This document shows positions 32,191 to 42,610 of a DNA stretch of 64,000 nucleotides, in pieces (within the stretch, counting starts at the first letter, position 1; each line of letters starts with the position of its first letter). The DNA lies in assembly GCA_963555705.1 (NCBI GenBank), contig OY743172.1:17855446-17919445 (forward strand), in the 5' to 3' direction. Below the pieces are notes generated by a model, which did no database searches, was not told the origin of the DNA, and was given only the letters and a program-made list of their open reading frames with translations. This DNA is from Ligustrum vulgare. Its lineage: Eukaryota > Streptophyta > Magnoliopsida > Lamiales > Oleaceae. Both the position numbers and the translations under genes were made by a program.

Positions 32191-34415
32191 TGTAATACCC
32201 TGGTTCGCGTATTTTTTTTAAAAGTTTACTAAGTTTTATAACTATTTTCTTGTGTCTTTGATTATATGTTGTTTAATTTTTTTTATATTATATATAAGAA
32301 TGGAATTGGTGAAAATAAGGATCAAAATTATGAAAGTTCCGAATTTGTCGTTTTTCCCGGTATTGTATAGAATCGCGAAGAAGTTTCAGGAATTAGATTG
32401 AACGGGAACCTAAGATTGAGGACCAACTTGTAGATGGATGGAATTTAAAAAAAAAAATGGGGCAGCTCTATGTCGATTTAGTGAGAGAGAGAGAGAGAGA
32501 GAGAAAAAGATAATTTTGATAGATATTTTCATTCCCTTAACACACTCTTTTAATCCTTATTCTCATCATAAACCACCACTTAAAAATAAAAGAAAAGAGA
32601 GAGCTTAGAGAAGAGAGAGAGGGCCGAAATTTTGAGAAGAAAGAAAGGAAAAAATTTTGCAAAAATTTTAAGAAAAGAAAAGGAAGGGAAAGAGGAGACA
32701 TCTCAACAAGGTAAAAAATATTTTCTTCTTTGAATTCTTTGATTTTCTTACAAGTTGGAAGGGATTTGAAAACCTAGGGTTTATGAAATTTTGGGATGGA
32801 ATTGAAGAATGAATCATAATCTTGTTCATATGTTTCTTTTGGTATAGAAATTTCCTAGAAATTAGAATTTAGAAAATATGATGAAATTATGTTAGTTTCC
32901 ATATCAAGTGGGTTAAGAAGCATGAAGGTGAATTATGAACTTATTTCTTATAATGTTGAATCTCATGAAATTGGTATGTGAATGGGAAATGATATATGTG
33001 AAGGAAGAAATGGAATTTTTGATGGAATTGGCTTGAATTCCAAAATGTAGAAAAGGGGGTATGCTGAATTTTTTTTAACAAATATAATGTTTGGTCTAAA
33101 AATTATAGAACCATCACCAATTACATGAATTATAGGATTTATGATGATTACCAATGTAAGAAACCATAATTACTTGTGGAATTGGGAAATACATAATATA
33201 AGTAAAGTATAGAAAATGGTAGAAAATTCTTGGAAAGATTGGAATGTAATTTGGTTTACTTTGTGTATTACAGGTGAAATTGAGGAGATTGGAAAAGCAT
33301 ACCAACCAAACTAAAATATTGAACTGTGAGTGGAAAACTCTCTTTCTTACTCTTCAGAAAAGAAACGATTTATGATGTTTTCTATGTATTTCATAAATGT
33401 TATGACTTATCTTTGAAAAGTTTTATATGATATGAATGACATTTCATGATTTTGAGATAATGTGAAAGTTATGAAAAATGATGTGAAGTGTGAATTGTTA
33501 TTTATGACTCTAATGCAAAATTTTGCTAAGTGATACTTGATGTTGATAAGTAAATGCCTCCTACGGGAGAAGGGGCATAGGGCTCAAGCTGTTTTAATAT
33601 GTCTCCTACGGGAGAAGGGGCTTAGGGCTCAAACTGTTTAATTATACCGCCTTGGCAAAGGGGCCACAGGTTACCAGTGGCTCAAGCTGACACATTGCTT
33701 GCATGTAGATTGATATGATGAAATACAATCGATGAGTTTATGATATGAGAACTTTGGCGAATTTTGTATTGTTGTTATGTGATGATTTTTTTTTTTTTTA
33801 TTTACAAAAGTATATTTTGAAAATATTGATAAATGATTATTTCTTGATTTTTTTTACGCAAACAAATTTTGGGAAATTTGTTTGTTATTGAGTTTTTCAC
33901 TCACTGGGTTTATTAGCTCACCTATTTTTTTCCCATATAAATTTCTTTCAGGTGACAACTGAAGTTGAGCAACTTCTGGTACGCTTAGCATGTGATATCA
34001 AGTTTAGAAAAGAAAAGGTGGACATGATCACATGATGTTAATTTTGAACACTTTTATCTTTTGAAAACTTTGTAGATTTTATGGGTTGTAATTATTTCAT
34101 ATGTCATGTAAATATAGTTGAGCTCCTCCACGTGTTGTTTTATACGAATATAGGGAATGTGTTTTGTAAACTAACTTCATCGATATTGAATCGTGGGTGG
34201 AACTACTTATATTTTGAGAATTGTGATTTAAATTTATTTTTGAAAAACAAGGTATTATATGTGTTAATTATTAAAGGCAAATATTGTCAAATTATTTTAG
34301 AAAATTTTAGATTTTTACAAGCCTTGATGATAGATTTTGAATTTTTATTTAAAATCTATCATCAGCGCATGTCTCTCTTCAAGCCTAATAAAGGTACTTG
34401 GGGCGAGGCATGTCA
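32191..34415 (+). mobile_element. Solo LTR, Ty3/gypsy Tekay/Del-like, 2225 bp
   Basis: Begins TGTAATACCCTGG and ends GAGGCATGTCA, flanked by CACTT on both sides (32186-32190 and 34416-34420). The TGTAATACCC start, the TCACTCACTGGGTTT...AGCTCACC segment near 33897-33923 and the great length are typical of chromovirus Tekay/Del LTRs. No internal region remains. It contains a (GA)n run at about 32480-32502 and a direct repeat of CTCCTACGGGAGAAGGGGC near 33550-33625. Confidence 0.85.
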
Positions 34416-34420
34416 CACTT

Positions 34421-34920
34421 ATTTTATAAGTTCATCATTAATTAACGTAAATTAATTTTTGCAAATTTTATTGAAACTTATATTTTAAACGTTATGAATG
34501 CTTACTGGAAGGATGTATATATATAAAGTATTAAATAGAACGATTACTTTAGAAAGGAAAATTACTATCCAAATGTGGAACGATTACTTTAGAAAGGCAA
34601 CATGAATTTTTGAACTTTTTTGACATAACCAAATTGTGTGATTGAGACTATTTCATTTATTTTTGTTGTGTAACTCAAATATAACATCTTTATATCATTT
34701 ATATTCACAAACAATATAATTACAAGTATACAGAAATAATTTTCTTCAAAATTTTAAACAAAACGTGTTTTCCAACTTTTCGTTTTCGAAGACAGTTTTC
34801 AGAAATAACAAACTAAACGCGTTTTCAGCAATTTCGAAAAAAAGTCACAGAAAATGGAAAATAGAAAACATTTTCGAAAATGAAAATAGGAAACTAAAAT
34901 ACAAAGAGAACGCAGCGACA
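34421..34920. other. Right part of the outer host element
   Basis: AT-rich; ACGATTACTTTAGAAAGG occurs twice (about 34539 and 34579). From 34740 the TTTTCG-rich sequence mirrors 19020-19190. Confidence 0.4.
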
Positions 34921-35025
34921 CTTGTCCTCGTTGATATTTTTTTTTCCTTGAGGATAAATTTGATTGTTTATTTTGCTATTTCAATATTTTGTTATAATAC
35001 CTTTTTATGACTTTTCGATAAAAAT

Positions 35026-36860
35026 TGATGAAATATATAATTAAAAAAGTTAATAAATATTATAAGTCTTGTAAAATATATTATTAAAGTTAGCTATGAA
35101 GAAAAAAAAAATGTTTAGAAATAAAAAAGTGATGTTTTCAAGGTAAAATATATAATTGAAAAGTTATTTTAAAAAATGTGTGTAGTTAAAAAATAGAGTA
35201 ATGTTATTCTACCACATAGTGTGCCATACCGGGTGTCACCCCCTCACATGGGAGGTTGTTTATAAATATTATTATAATTAACGATGTGATAACTTCGTTG
35301 ATTAATTTTTTTAAAAGGTAAAATATGACAGGACTAATTTTCACTAGTAAAAGATTTTAAAATTTTAAAAAAATGATTCAAGGATATGTTACATACTAGT
35401 ACTAGTTTATAAACAAGAATTTATTTACAAGAAGTTTCCGAGCAAAGGCGATCTGCAATCTCATTTTCGTAAAATTTTATAAACAATACGTTTTCTCAAA
35501 TTACTTTTTAATCGTATACATTTTATCTCGAAAACATCACATTTTTATTTTTAAAAAAAAAAAAACTTTCACCAATCAAATTACTAAGACTTTGTTGTTT
35601 AACACTGTTGAAATTATAAATTGATTTATTTATATTTTTGAGATAAGGTGTCTATTTAAAAAGTAAAAAGATAAAATGTACATAGTTAAAAATGCTTTGA
35701 GAAATTGTGTTGTTTATAAATTGTTCTGTTCTGAGGCAGTCCAGCTGCCGTTATTTTGGGAATGTTTGTATTTTCTTGATAAATTTATGGTTAAAAATTA
35801 TTTCGAAAATGTGTGTGATTAAAAAATGGTTTTAGAAAAATGTGTTGATTATAATATGGTGGCAGAACACATGCTAAGCCTCCTTTTGGTAACACAGTAG
35901 TGATTTATAATCTGATTTATTTATGATTTTGAAGTAAAATGAGTGATTAAAAAGTGGAGAAAAAAATGTGTGTAATTAAAAATGGTTTAAAAAATTGTGT
36001 GATTTATAAATTATTTACAAGACGGATGCTAAGTTGTATTGAACTAATGATTGCCTCTCTATTCAAAACCAAAGTCGCTCTACAACCTTTGTAGGACCCT
36101 GCACACCCTATTCCCTCCTAGGACCATGAATGACCCATCGACTCGATACTTATTGGAGACACGATACAAACGAGTTGAAATTATTCGACTAAATGAGTTT
36201 GTTGATCGAAAATAGAGGTAACTTTAAAAATTATACATCGATATGGGTTGGGTGTGAGTTTACCCACAAACTCGTTTTAAAAAAAAAAAAAAAAAAAACA
36301 TTGAAAAGGGACAAACACAAGTCACATTTCACAAACATATTTCTCTTATTCTTCCAAACATAACGTACTCCACCTCAAAAAAAAATTGCGTTTTCTCTTT
36401 CCCAAGTTTTTCACCTATTTCTTTCAAGATCTTGACTTCTTTCAACTAATTAGTTATTAATTTGATTTATTTAAATGTTCTAATTAGCTCTCTTTAATTT
36501 TTCATATTTGCCTTCAATTTCATTCATTAAAAAGTGGAAAAAAAATGGAAAAGAAAAAGTTAAATGAGTTTTTAATGGGTGAGAAACCATACCCGCCAAT
36601 CGACCCACCTCCAACTCACTTAGTAAGGTGGATATATGAATTGGAGGCTAACTTATTAGTTGTTTGGCCCTCATTATTTGCAAATCAAATTTATTCAACA
36701 CTTAATTTTAATCATCTATTTTAGTCAAGCATATCATATTTTACTTTTCAAACATTTTTTAACCACACATCCTCATAAAATTACTATTTCAAATCATAAT
36801 TTTTCCCAAATAAAATAATGAATCTCAATCAAGGGATAAGTTATCCATTATCATTGTCAC
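35026..36860. other. AT-rich intergenic sequence with MITE-like copies
   Basis: No gene recognised. About 35590-35720 and 35885-36025 are diverged copies of one AT-rich family (ATTTATAAATT..., GGTTTAAAAAATTGTG) related to the Tourist-like MITE at 4621. About 36655-36810 starts TTGTTTGGCCCTC and may be another MITE. Poly-A at about 36279-36298. Confidence 0.4.
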
Positions 36861-36868
36861 TACCAGAA

Positions 36869-36881
36869 TTCCAGAACTTTC
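36869..36881 (+). promoter_or_regulatory. Heat shock element upstream of the HSF gene
   Basis: TTCCAGAACTTTC is a perfect three-unit heat shock element (TTC-2-GAA-2-TTC), 374 bp upstream of the HSF start codon. A shorter TTCATGAA lies at 37163-37170. HSF proteins bind such arrays, so the gene may be heat-induced and under control of HSFs. Confidence 0.6.
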
Positions 36882-37254
36882 TATGGAACCTTTCCTTGCC
36901 AAAACTAGACAGACAGGTATAAAATAAAAAAAATACCACCACCAATGTCCAAAATATCTAGAAACTTCAATTAAATAATTTTTTTTTATTATTGCTACTT
37001 GGAATAAATCCGGCTCTCTTTCTTGCATTCATCATCTTATCTTAATAACTGCTAAAAAACGGCCTTCCCAAAATAGAAAGATTAGCAAAAAAAAGTTTCT
37101 AAAAGTGCAATATATTCGATTTCTCCAATTTGCTTTCACTTTTTTGAGTTTTTGTTTCAAAATTCATGAACCCTGCAATTTTTGCTTTGAATTTCACAAG
37201 TTCTTGTATATCTTGTAATAAGAATATCGTAAGTAAAATATAACAATCTTCATA

Positions 37255-39038
37255 ATGAATCCAATATATCCAGTGAAGGAAGAGTGTCCAGGAGAAGGAG
37301 GTTCATCAAATTCAAGTCCATGGAAATCAAGCAATCAGCCTGATGGTATGGCGCCACCGCTTCCACCACCGCCGCCGCCGCAGCCAATGGAAGGGCTGCA
37401 CGATGTGGGACCTCCACCGTTTTTAACCAAAACCTTCGAAATGGTGGAGGATTTGACCATTGATAATATTGTTTCTTGGAACAGAGGAGGGCATAGTTTT
37501 GTTGTGTGGGATCCTCATTCTTTCTCCACCAGTGTTCTTCCAAGATATTTTAAGCATAATAATTTCTCAAGCTTTGTAAGGCAGCTCAATACTTATGTAA
37601 GTACTCATTTTCATTGAAATAAGTAGAATTTTACCTCTTTCTTATTTCAATTTTTGTTGCAAGTTTGGCAAAAGCTAATAAACTTTTAGCCCCAAAATTT
37701 ATTCTGTTTAATACAATAGTAATTTTCTTATGTCAGATTTTTTTTTTTTTTTTTTTTTTTTAAGCTTAGCCAAATATGAATTCTTGAACTTATTGAGTGT
37801 TTCATTTGGTTTGGTGGGGGATTTTATTTCCCAGCTTTTGCTTTGAGATTTGCAAAACTGTTGAATTTTTTTTTTCCCCTGGAGTGTCCACTGAACTCTT
37901 CTTCAGCAAAAGGGGCTTTTTTTTTTTTGTGGGGGGGGGGGGGGGGGGGGGGGTATTAAATTTCTAGAATTAGTAAGCATACTGCAAATTGGAATGGAAA
38001 CGTGGTTTATTTATTTTATATAATTGCAGATCATTTGACTTTTTTCGTGAATTTTTTTACTTCATTTCTGTATTTTAACTGCTTCTGATTCAATCTTAAG
38101 CTTGTAACATTTGCCCTTACAAATAAATCCGTTCATTTCTTAAAGGTTATCTGATTGTGGATCCACCTCGTGAAGATTTACTGAATAATCTTGAAGATGA
38201 TGAAGCCTTTTGAGTATGATTCCCATCAATATCAAATATCAGAGAGTATAGTTTTGTTTTTCAAAGTTGGCTCAAATGTGCTTCTAATTAATTCTTGCAG
38301 GGTTTTCGAAAGATCGATCCCGATAGATGGGAATTTGCGAATGAAGCGTTTCTCAAGGGTCAGAAGCTTTTGTTGAAGAACATTAGGAGAAGAAAGACCC
38401 CATCTCATCTGTCTCTTTCCCAGCAGCAACGTGTTATCGATCCTTGCGTTGAGGTCGGAAGGTTTGGACTAGACTGGGAGATTGATCGTCTAAAGCGCGA
38501 TAAGCAAGTGTTAATGACGGAACTCGTGAAGTTAAGACAGCAGCAGCAGAATACGCGAGCTTATCTTCAAGCAATGGAGTTGCGATTACAAGGGATGGAG
38601 AGGAAGCAGCAACAGATGATGAATTTCCTAGCACGAGCAATGCAGAATCCCGAGTTTGTTCAGCAATTGGCGCAGCAAAATGGAAAAAGGAAAGAACTTG
38701 AAGAGGCTATTATTAAGAAGAGAAGACGACCAATTGATCAGGGGCCGAGTTATGTTGAAGGAGAGGATTCGAGAAATCCGTATGGGTACCAAGTTTCTGA
38801 ACTGGAGGCACTCACACTTGAGATGCAGGGATTTGGTAAGGTGAAACAGAATCCAGAGGACGAGCTCGATCACTTTGGGAGCTCGGATAAAGAACTGGAC
38901 GAGGGATTCTGGGAGGACTTGCTGAATGAGGGATTTGATGAAGAATTTGGAGGTGTTGGAAATGAAAAAGGCGAAGCGGAAGATGTGAATTTCTTGGCTG
39001 ATAAGTTAGGATTCTTGGGCTCGAGTCCTAACTCCTAA
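37255..39038 (+). CDS. HSFA6B: Heat stress transcription factor, class A (HSFA6B-like)
   Basis: Exons 37255-37596 and 38301-39038 (GT-AG, 704-bp intron) give 359 residues. The intron splits the DNA-binding domain after QLNTY, the conserved position in plant HSFs. Domains: proline-rich N terminus, DNA-binding domain about 52-144 ([15 protein letters not shown] to NIRRRK), HR-A/B coiled coil about 169-236 with the class A insertion, nuclear localisation signal KKRRRP at 253-258, AHA activator motif [10 protein letters not shown] at 315-324 and an export-signal-like [10 protein letters not shown] at 345-354. The factor trimerises and activates heat shock genes in the nucleus. The N terminus (KEE), RRRPIDQG and the AHA/C-terminal layout resemble HSFA6B more than HSFA2; A2/A6/A7 members are close, so the symbol is tentative. 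No defect seen. Confidence 0.93.
37931..37953. repeat. Poly-G run (23 G) in the HSF intron
   Basis: Twenty-three consecutive G directly after a T-run ending TG. Homopolymers of this length are rare in plant DNA and difficult to sequence. Confidence 0.7.
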
Positions 39039-39554
39039 GTAATCCTCTGTGAACATCTCATTCCTTGTCCTCTGTTCAATCTTACTACGTTAGGTAACAT
39101 CTGCCTTAAAACCTCGGTGTAGGATGGGGATTATCCTTTGTTGTGTGTAATAAATCACCCTCGACATCCTGGTGTAAGTTTTGAGATGATCGTACCAATA
39201 CCTCGGTCTAGGTTCCGGATGATCCTATCCTATGTTCTGTGTAGCTTTGGGATAATACTTTGTTCTTTGCAGAGTTTGAGATTATCCTTTGTTTTTCATA
39301 GGCTTCTTCTCTGTAGCAATCACTGCCAATATCTTGGCGTGGGTTTGGGAAAATCAATAGTTCTCTCTCTCTGGGAAAATTTAACATTTTAGCCAATCTT
39401 TGCAATATCTTTTCATACCTCTTAATCCATCTCTAAAATCAACTGATCCCGGATGTATCTCAACGTGCGGTCTAGTTCGGACCGATCAAGTTCTGATACA
39501 CGTGAAATATCGATTGTTCGTGAATTATATCGATTATTGATTCCTGCCCTACTG
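39039..39554 (+). other. HSF 3' flank with decayed short repeats
   Basis: Holds the HSF 3' UTR and a series of loosely repeated phrases (ACCTCGGTxTAGG, GGGATAATACTTTG, GAGATTATCCTTTG). No gene is recognised. Confidence 0.35.
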
Positions 39555-39790
39555 TTCCTAATGTTCCAACACATCTTTCCACTTCTATGCCATTGAAATT
39601 ATCTGATGGTTCATCTTCTGTGGTTTGGACCAAAGAACCATTGGTGTTTTGCAGTATTTATCATTAACCCCAGCCTGATATTATCTTTGCAATGAATAAG
39701 CTCTCCCACTTCATGCATCGTCTGGCCACGGATTGGGAAGTTATCAAGCTCATGCTGCTCTACCAACCTTGTTAAGAAGGATAGTCAAAA
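39555..39790 (+). pseudogene. Ty1/copia reverse transcriptase C-terminal scrap
   Basis: Across a frameshift the + strand reads GVLQYLSLTP and then PDIIFAMNKLSHFMHRL...WEVIKLML, the block that follows the RT domain in plant copia polyproteins. Only about 75 codons remain, with no neighbouring domains. Confidence 0.65.
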
Positions 39791-39930
39791 TCCTTATAAA
39801 ATTGGCATGTTTTTGTCTTTATTCGAGGTGAGATTTTATCCATTAACATCTTTGAGCAGACCAATTGTTACGGTATTTTTGACAGATTTGTGGCGTACCC
39901 TATAACATACGAATTGTTCTCATTTGAAGT

Positions 39931-40060
39931 GGAATTTTGTCCCAACGGGTGGGGCGCGTTCACAAATTTTGTCCCAACGGGTGGGGCGCGTTCACAGGGA
40001 TTTGAACCCTTGACTTCATGATACGAGGATTGTGAGGACATCCCTGATGTATCATACATA
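39931..40060 (-). mobile_element. SINE-like fragment with duplicated tail
   Basis: On the minus strand a box-B-like GGGTTCAAATCCC follows TCATGAAGTCAA, as in tRNA-derived SINEs. Next to it a 33-bp unit (ATTTTGTCCCAACGGGTGGG...) occurs twice in tandem at 39931-39996. Too little is left to name the family. Confidence 0.4.
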
Positions 40061-40340
40061 ATTTCTTTCCTAGAATAAATCTCTTGTATAATTCTATATA
40101 TATTGTATCTTGCAAAGATGACTGATATACCAGAAAATATATTCCCCGATACTCATTGATTTTATTCTTAACATAGTATCAGAGCAAATTCATCATCACT
40201 AATAATTTCCAATGTTCTTTTATTTCTTTTTTTTCATGTTGTCTTCCTCAACCAACAACTAATCTCCAACAATGACAGATCCTAGGTCTGTAGCCACAAA
40301 TCAAGGCTGCACTGGCTGCTTTGATATTCATGGAAGCAGA
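40061..40340 (+). mobile_element. Copia-type LTR end, primer-binding site and gag start (remnant)
   Basis: TAGTATCAGAGC at 40174-40185 resembles the copia primer-binding site for initiator tRNA-Met (TGGTATCAGAGC) and directly follows a sequence ending TTAACA. An ATG at 40272 opens MTDPRSVATNQG, gag-like but soon broken. The LTR start cannot be fixed. Confidence 0.5.
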
Positions 40341-41081
40341 ATCTTTAGTTGTATATATTAACAACATCACTGGTTAAATGAAATCTGTACAAAGTTATAA
40401 TCGCAGCAGTTTATTTTCTGTTACATCATTTTCCTACGTTTGATCTTCTTTAGTCGACATCAAATTTGTGTATGTGTTGTTACTTTAAGTTTTCGGAATT
40501 TTATATGTTTTTTTTTTTTTAAATTTAATTTAATTGATCTTTTATGGTTGCTAGATATTTTTCTTGATTTGTCTTCATTGTTTTCAATGTGACAGACAGT
40601 TATTTGGAGTTTGGACAAGATAACGAACAAATATCTTATATGCTCAATTTTGCATAATCGGAATTGATTTTAATTTTAATTTTTTTGTGGAGTACAAAGG
40701 AAGTTGGGTCAAATTCTATTGAACGGATTTTAGTATATAGATACGACAATTATGAATCATGTTCCGACACTCAAATTAGAGATGGCAAAAAGATTCGATC
40801 CGTGATGGGATCTCGACGAGAGGAAAGAAAAACTCACCCTGCCGACTTGCGGGACGAGATGGGGAAACCCGAGCAAGTCGCAAGATGGGTGGGTTTTGCT
40901 GATAAACAGTGCGGTAGTGTTGTCCCGTCCCGAAATTTTTTGGATACTAGGCATGATAGTGAAATTGGCATGTTAAAGATGGATTTGATTTGAATGTAAA
41001 TTGCAAAATAATTTAAAGACACTACTATCTTTATTTCATTAATAAGGTTGTTTATAGTTCAAATTATTTGTTACTCGATTG
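40341..41081. other. Intergenic, no gene recognised
   Basis: Contains AGAGATGGCAAAA followed by a GC-richer block (40780-40950), a pattern seen in plant non-autonomous repeats. The open frame at 40664-40993 has no conserved motif. Confidence 0.35.
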
Positions 41082-41086
41082 TTTAC
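41082..41086. repeat. Target-site duplication TTTAC, left copy
   Basis: TTTAC precedes the LTR and is found again at 48663-48667, right after the truncated LTR. Confidence 0.7.
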
Positions 41087-42593
41087 TGTTGTGCAATTTG
41101 AGATCGCAAGTGTACGATATCGTGATCAAGTAATAAAGTGGACCTTAGAGTCCGAATTATCGTTCCCACGAGGACTGCTATTAATTACCGAAATATTTCA
41201 GTTCTTAACTTTATTTGAACAAAGGAAAATCGTTTTAAGAATAAAAGTCTAGAATTAAGAAATGGAACTAATGAATTAAAAAGAATTGTTAAGTTGTTTT
41301 GTTTTAAAAGATGATTGTAAAGTAGTTGGGAATCCCGATTTCACCTAGCCAATTATATCAACTCCAATTCCAGTTTTATTTCCTATTTGTGTGTTCGGTC
41401 GAATTCACTAATTTAAATTGAGATTCCTCTCTCGAGTTTAAATCAATCCTACCTAAATAAGTCAATCTTGTATCTCTACAGCGGGTCCGAATATTCCTTA
41501 ACTAGATGCATTACACACAAGAATTCACACACGACCGCAATAATTACAAGAGTATATCTCTATCTCTCGTTCAATTACCGGATTTATTACCTAGATCTAT
41601 GTTATTAACTCACCTCTCGGATTATGGAAATAACACATGAAATCATGAATTGGTGATCAAGCAATTCAAGCATTAAGAACAATAATAAATCAACACATGC
41701 ATTAAAGCGTTAAAACAAGGAATATGACATTTAAAATAATTAACTAGGCTACATCGTTCATCCCAACGTTAAAATTAGTTACACATCATGATTAAAAAGC
41801 ATAAACAATAAAGTAAAACGTTCATTGAAAATAACAACGAAGAATGGAAAGATTGCACCAATTATCAATTCTTCAAGTATCTTCAATTCACGCCCCTCTG
41901 CGATGCTTGAATCTCCAAGAATTTGCATTAATATATCTGTTGTGGCTCGTTCTTTGGAGAGGCAAAGGTTTCATTTTCGTGCCTCTTATGTTGTATATAT
42001 ATCTTTTGGAGAAAACCTAGGTCAAAAAGCCCAAAGCCTGTTAAAAATCGCGAGAAAAATCTGATCTGCGGCCCAGTCGGACAGCCGCGCGATCGCGTGG
42101 TAGAACCTCTGGCGATCGCGTGGTAGACGTTAAAAGCTCTCGGGTTAAGAATTTGAACCATCTCGCGATCGCCAGGAAGGTATCCAGCGATCGCGACTTC
42201 CTCATTTCTCGGCTGTACAATTTAGTCCCTAACTTTTAATTGCATCTTCAATCCTCGACTTTCAATTGTTGCAATTTAGTCCCCAAACTTTATCTTCTTC
42301 TCGGTTTGACCATTCAAGCTCTTAATTTATTCAATTAGGTCCTCCAACCTCTGATTTCTTCTCTTTGGCACCATGTAGGTTTCCCGGTTGTTGTCACAAA
42401 CTCCTCACTTGTCCAATTTAGCTTTAATTAACACCCACTTGTGCGTTTTCCCCATTGATTTCATCATTCTTCATCTTTTGGGATATTTTCTGAAAAGTAA
42501 ACGATAAACACAAATTAAATAGCAAATATTCCAAAACGACAATAATTACACCTAATTTAGACATACAAATAAGTGTATAAAATACACTTATCA
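41087..42593 (-). repeat. 3' LTR of the Athila-type element
   Basis: 1507 bp, TGTTGTGCAATTTG to ACACTTATCA as written on the + strand. Homologous to the solo LTR at 1444-2957. GCGATCGC occurs at 42089, 42112, 42165 and 42187. Confidence 0.93.
42089..42194. repeat. Array of four GCGATCGC palindromes in the 3' LTR
   Basis: Starts at 42089, 42112, 42165 and 42187; spacings 23, 53 and 22 bp. Confidence 0.9.
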
Positions 42594-42610
42594 AATACCC
42601 CCAAACTAGA
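42594..42610 (-). promoter_or_regulatory. Polypurine tract of the Athila-type element
   Basis: On the minus strand this reads CTAGTTTGGGGGTATTT, directly before the LTR start TGATAAG. Confidence 0.65.

Larger units (their letters stand above)
19003..34920. mobile_element. Host foldback-like element containing the nested retroelements
   Basis: The outermost inserted DNA starts near CTGTGTTCCCTTTG (19004) and ends near CAAAGAGAACGCAG (34917), an imperfect inverted terminal repeat. Subtracting the gypsy element and the solo LTR leaves roughly 1.1 kb, rich in TTTTCGTTTTC-like motifs near both ends. Class is uncertain and the exact target duplication is not clear (possibly CGA). Confidence 0.45.

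Noticed and set aside
39990..40060. tRNA gene
   Set aside because: Only a box-B-like motif and partial arm are present; no acceptor stem or anticodon arm, so a SINE-like remnant is more likely.
40664..40993. 109-codon frame
   Set aside because: No motif, and the sequence looks like a non-autonomous repeat (AGAGATGGCAAAA start).
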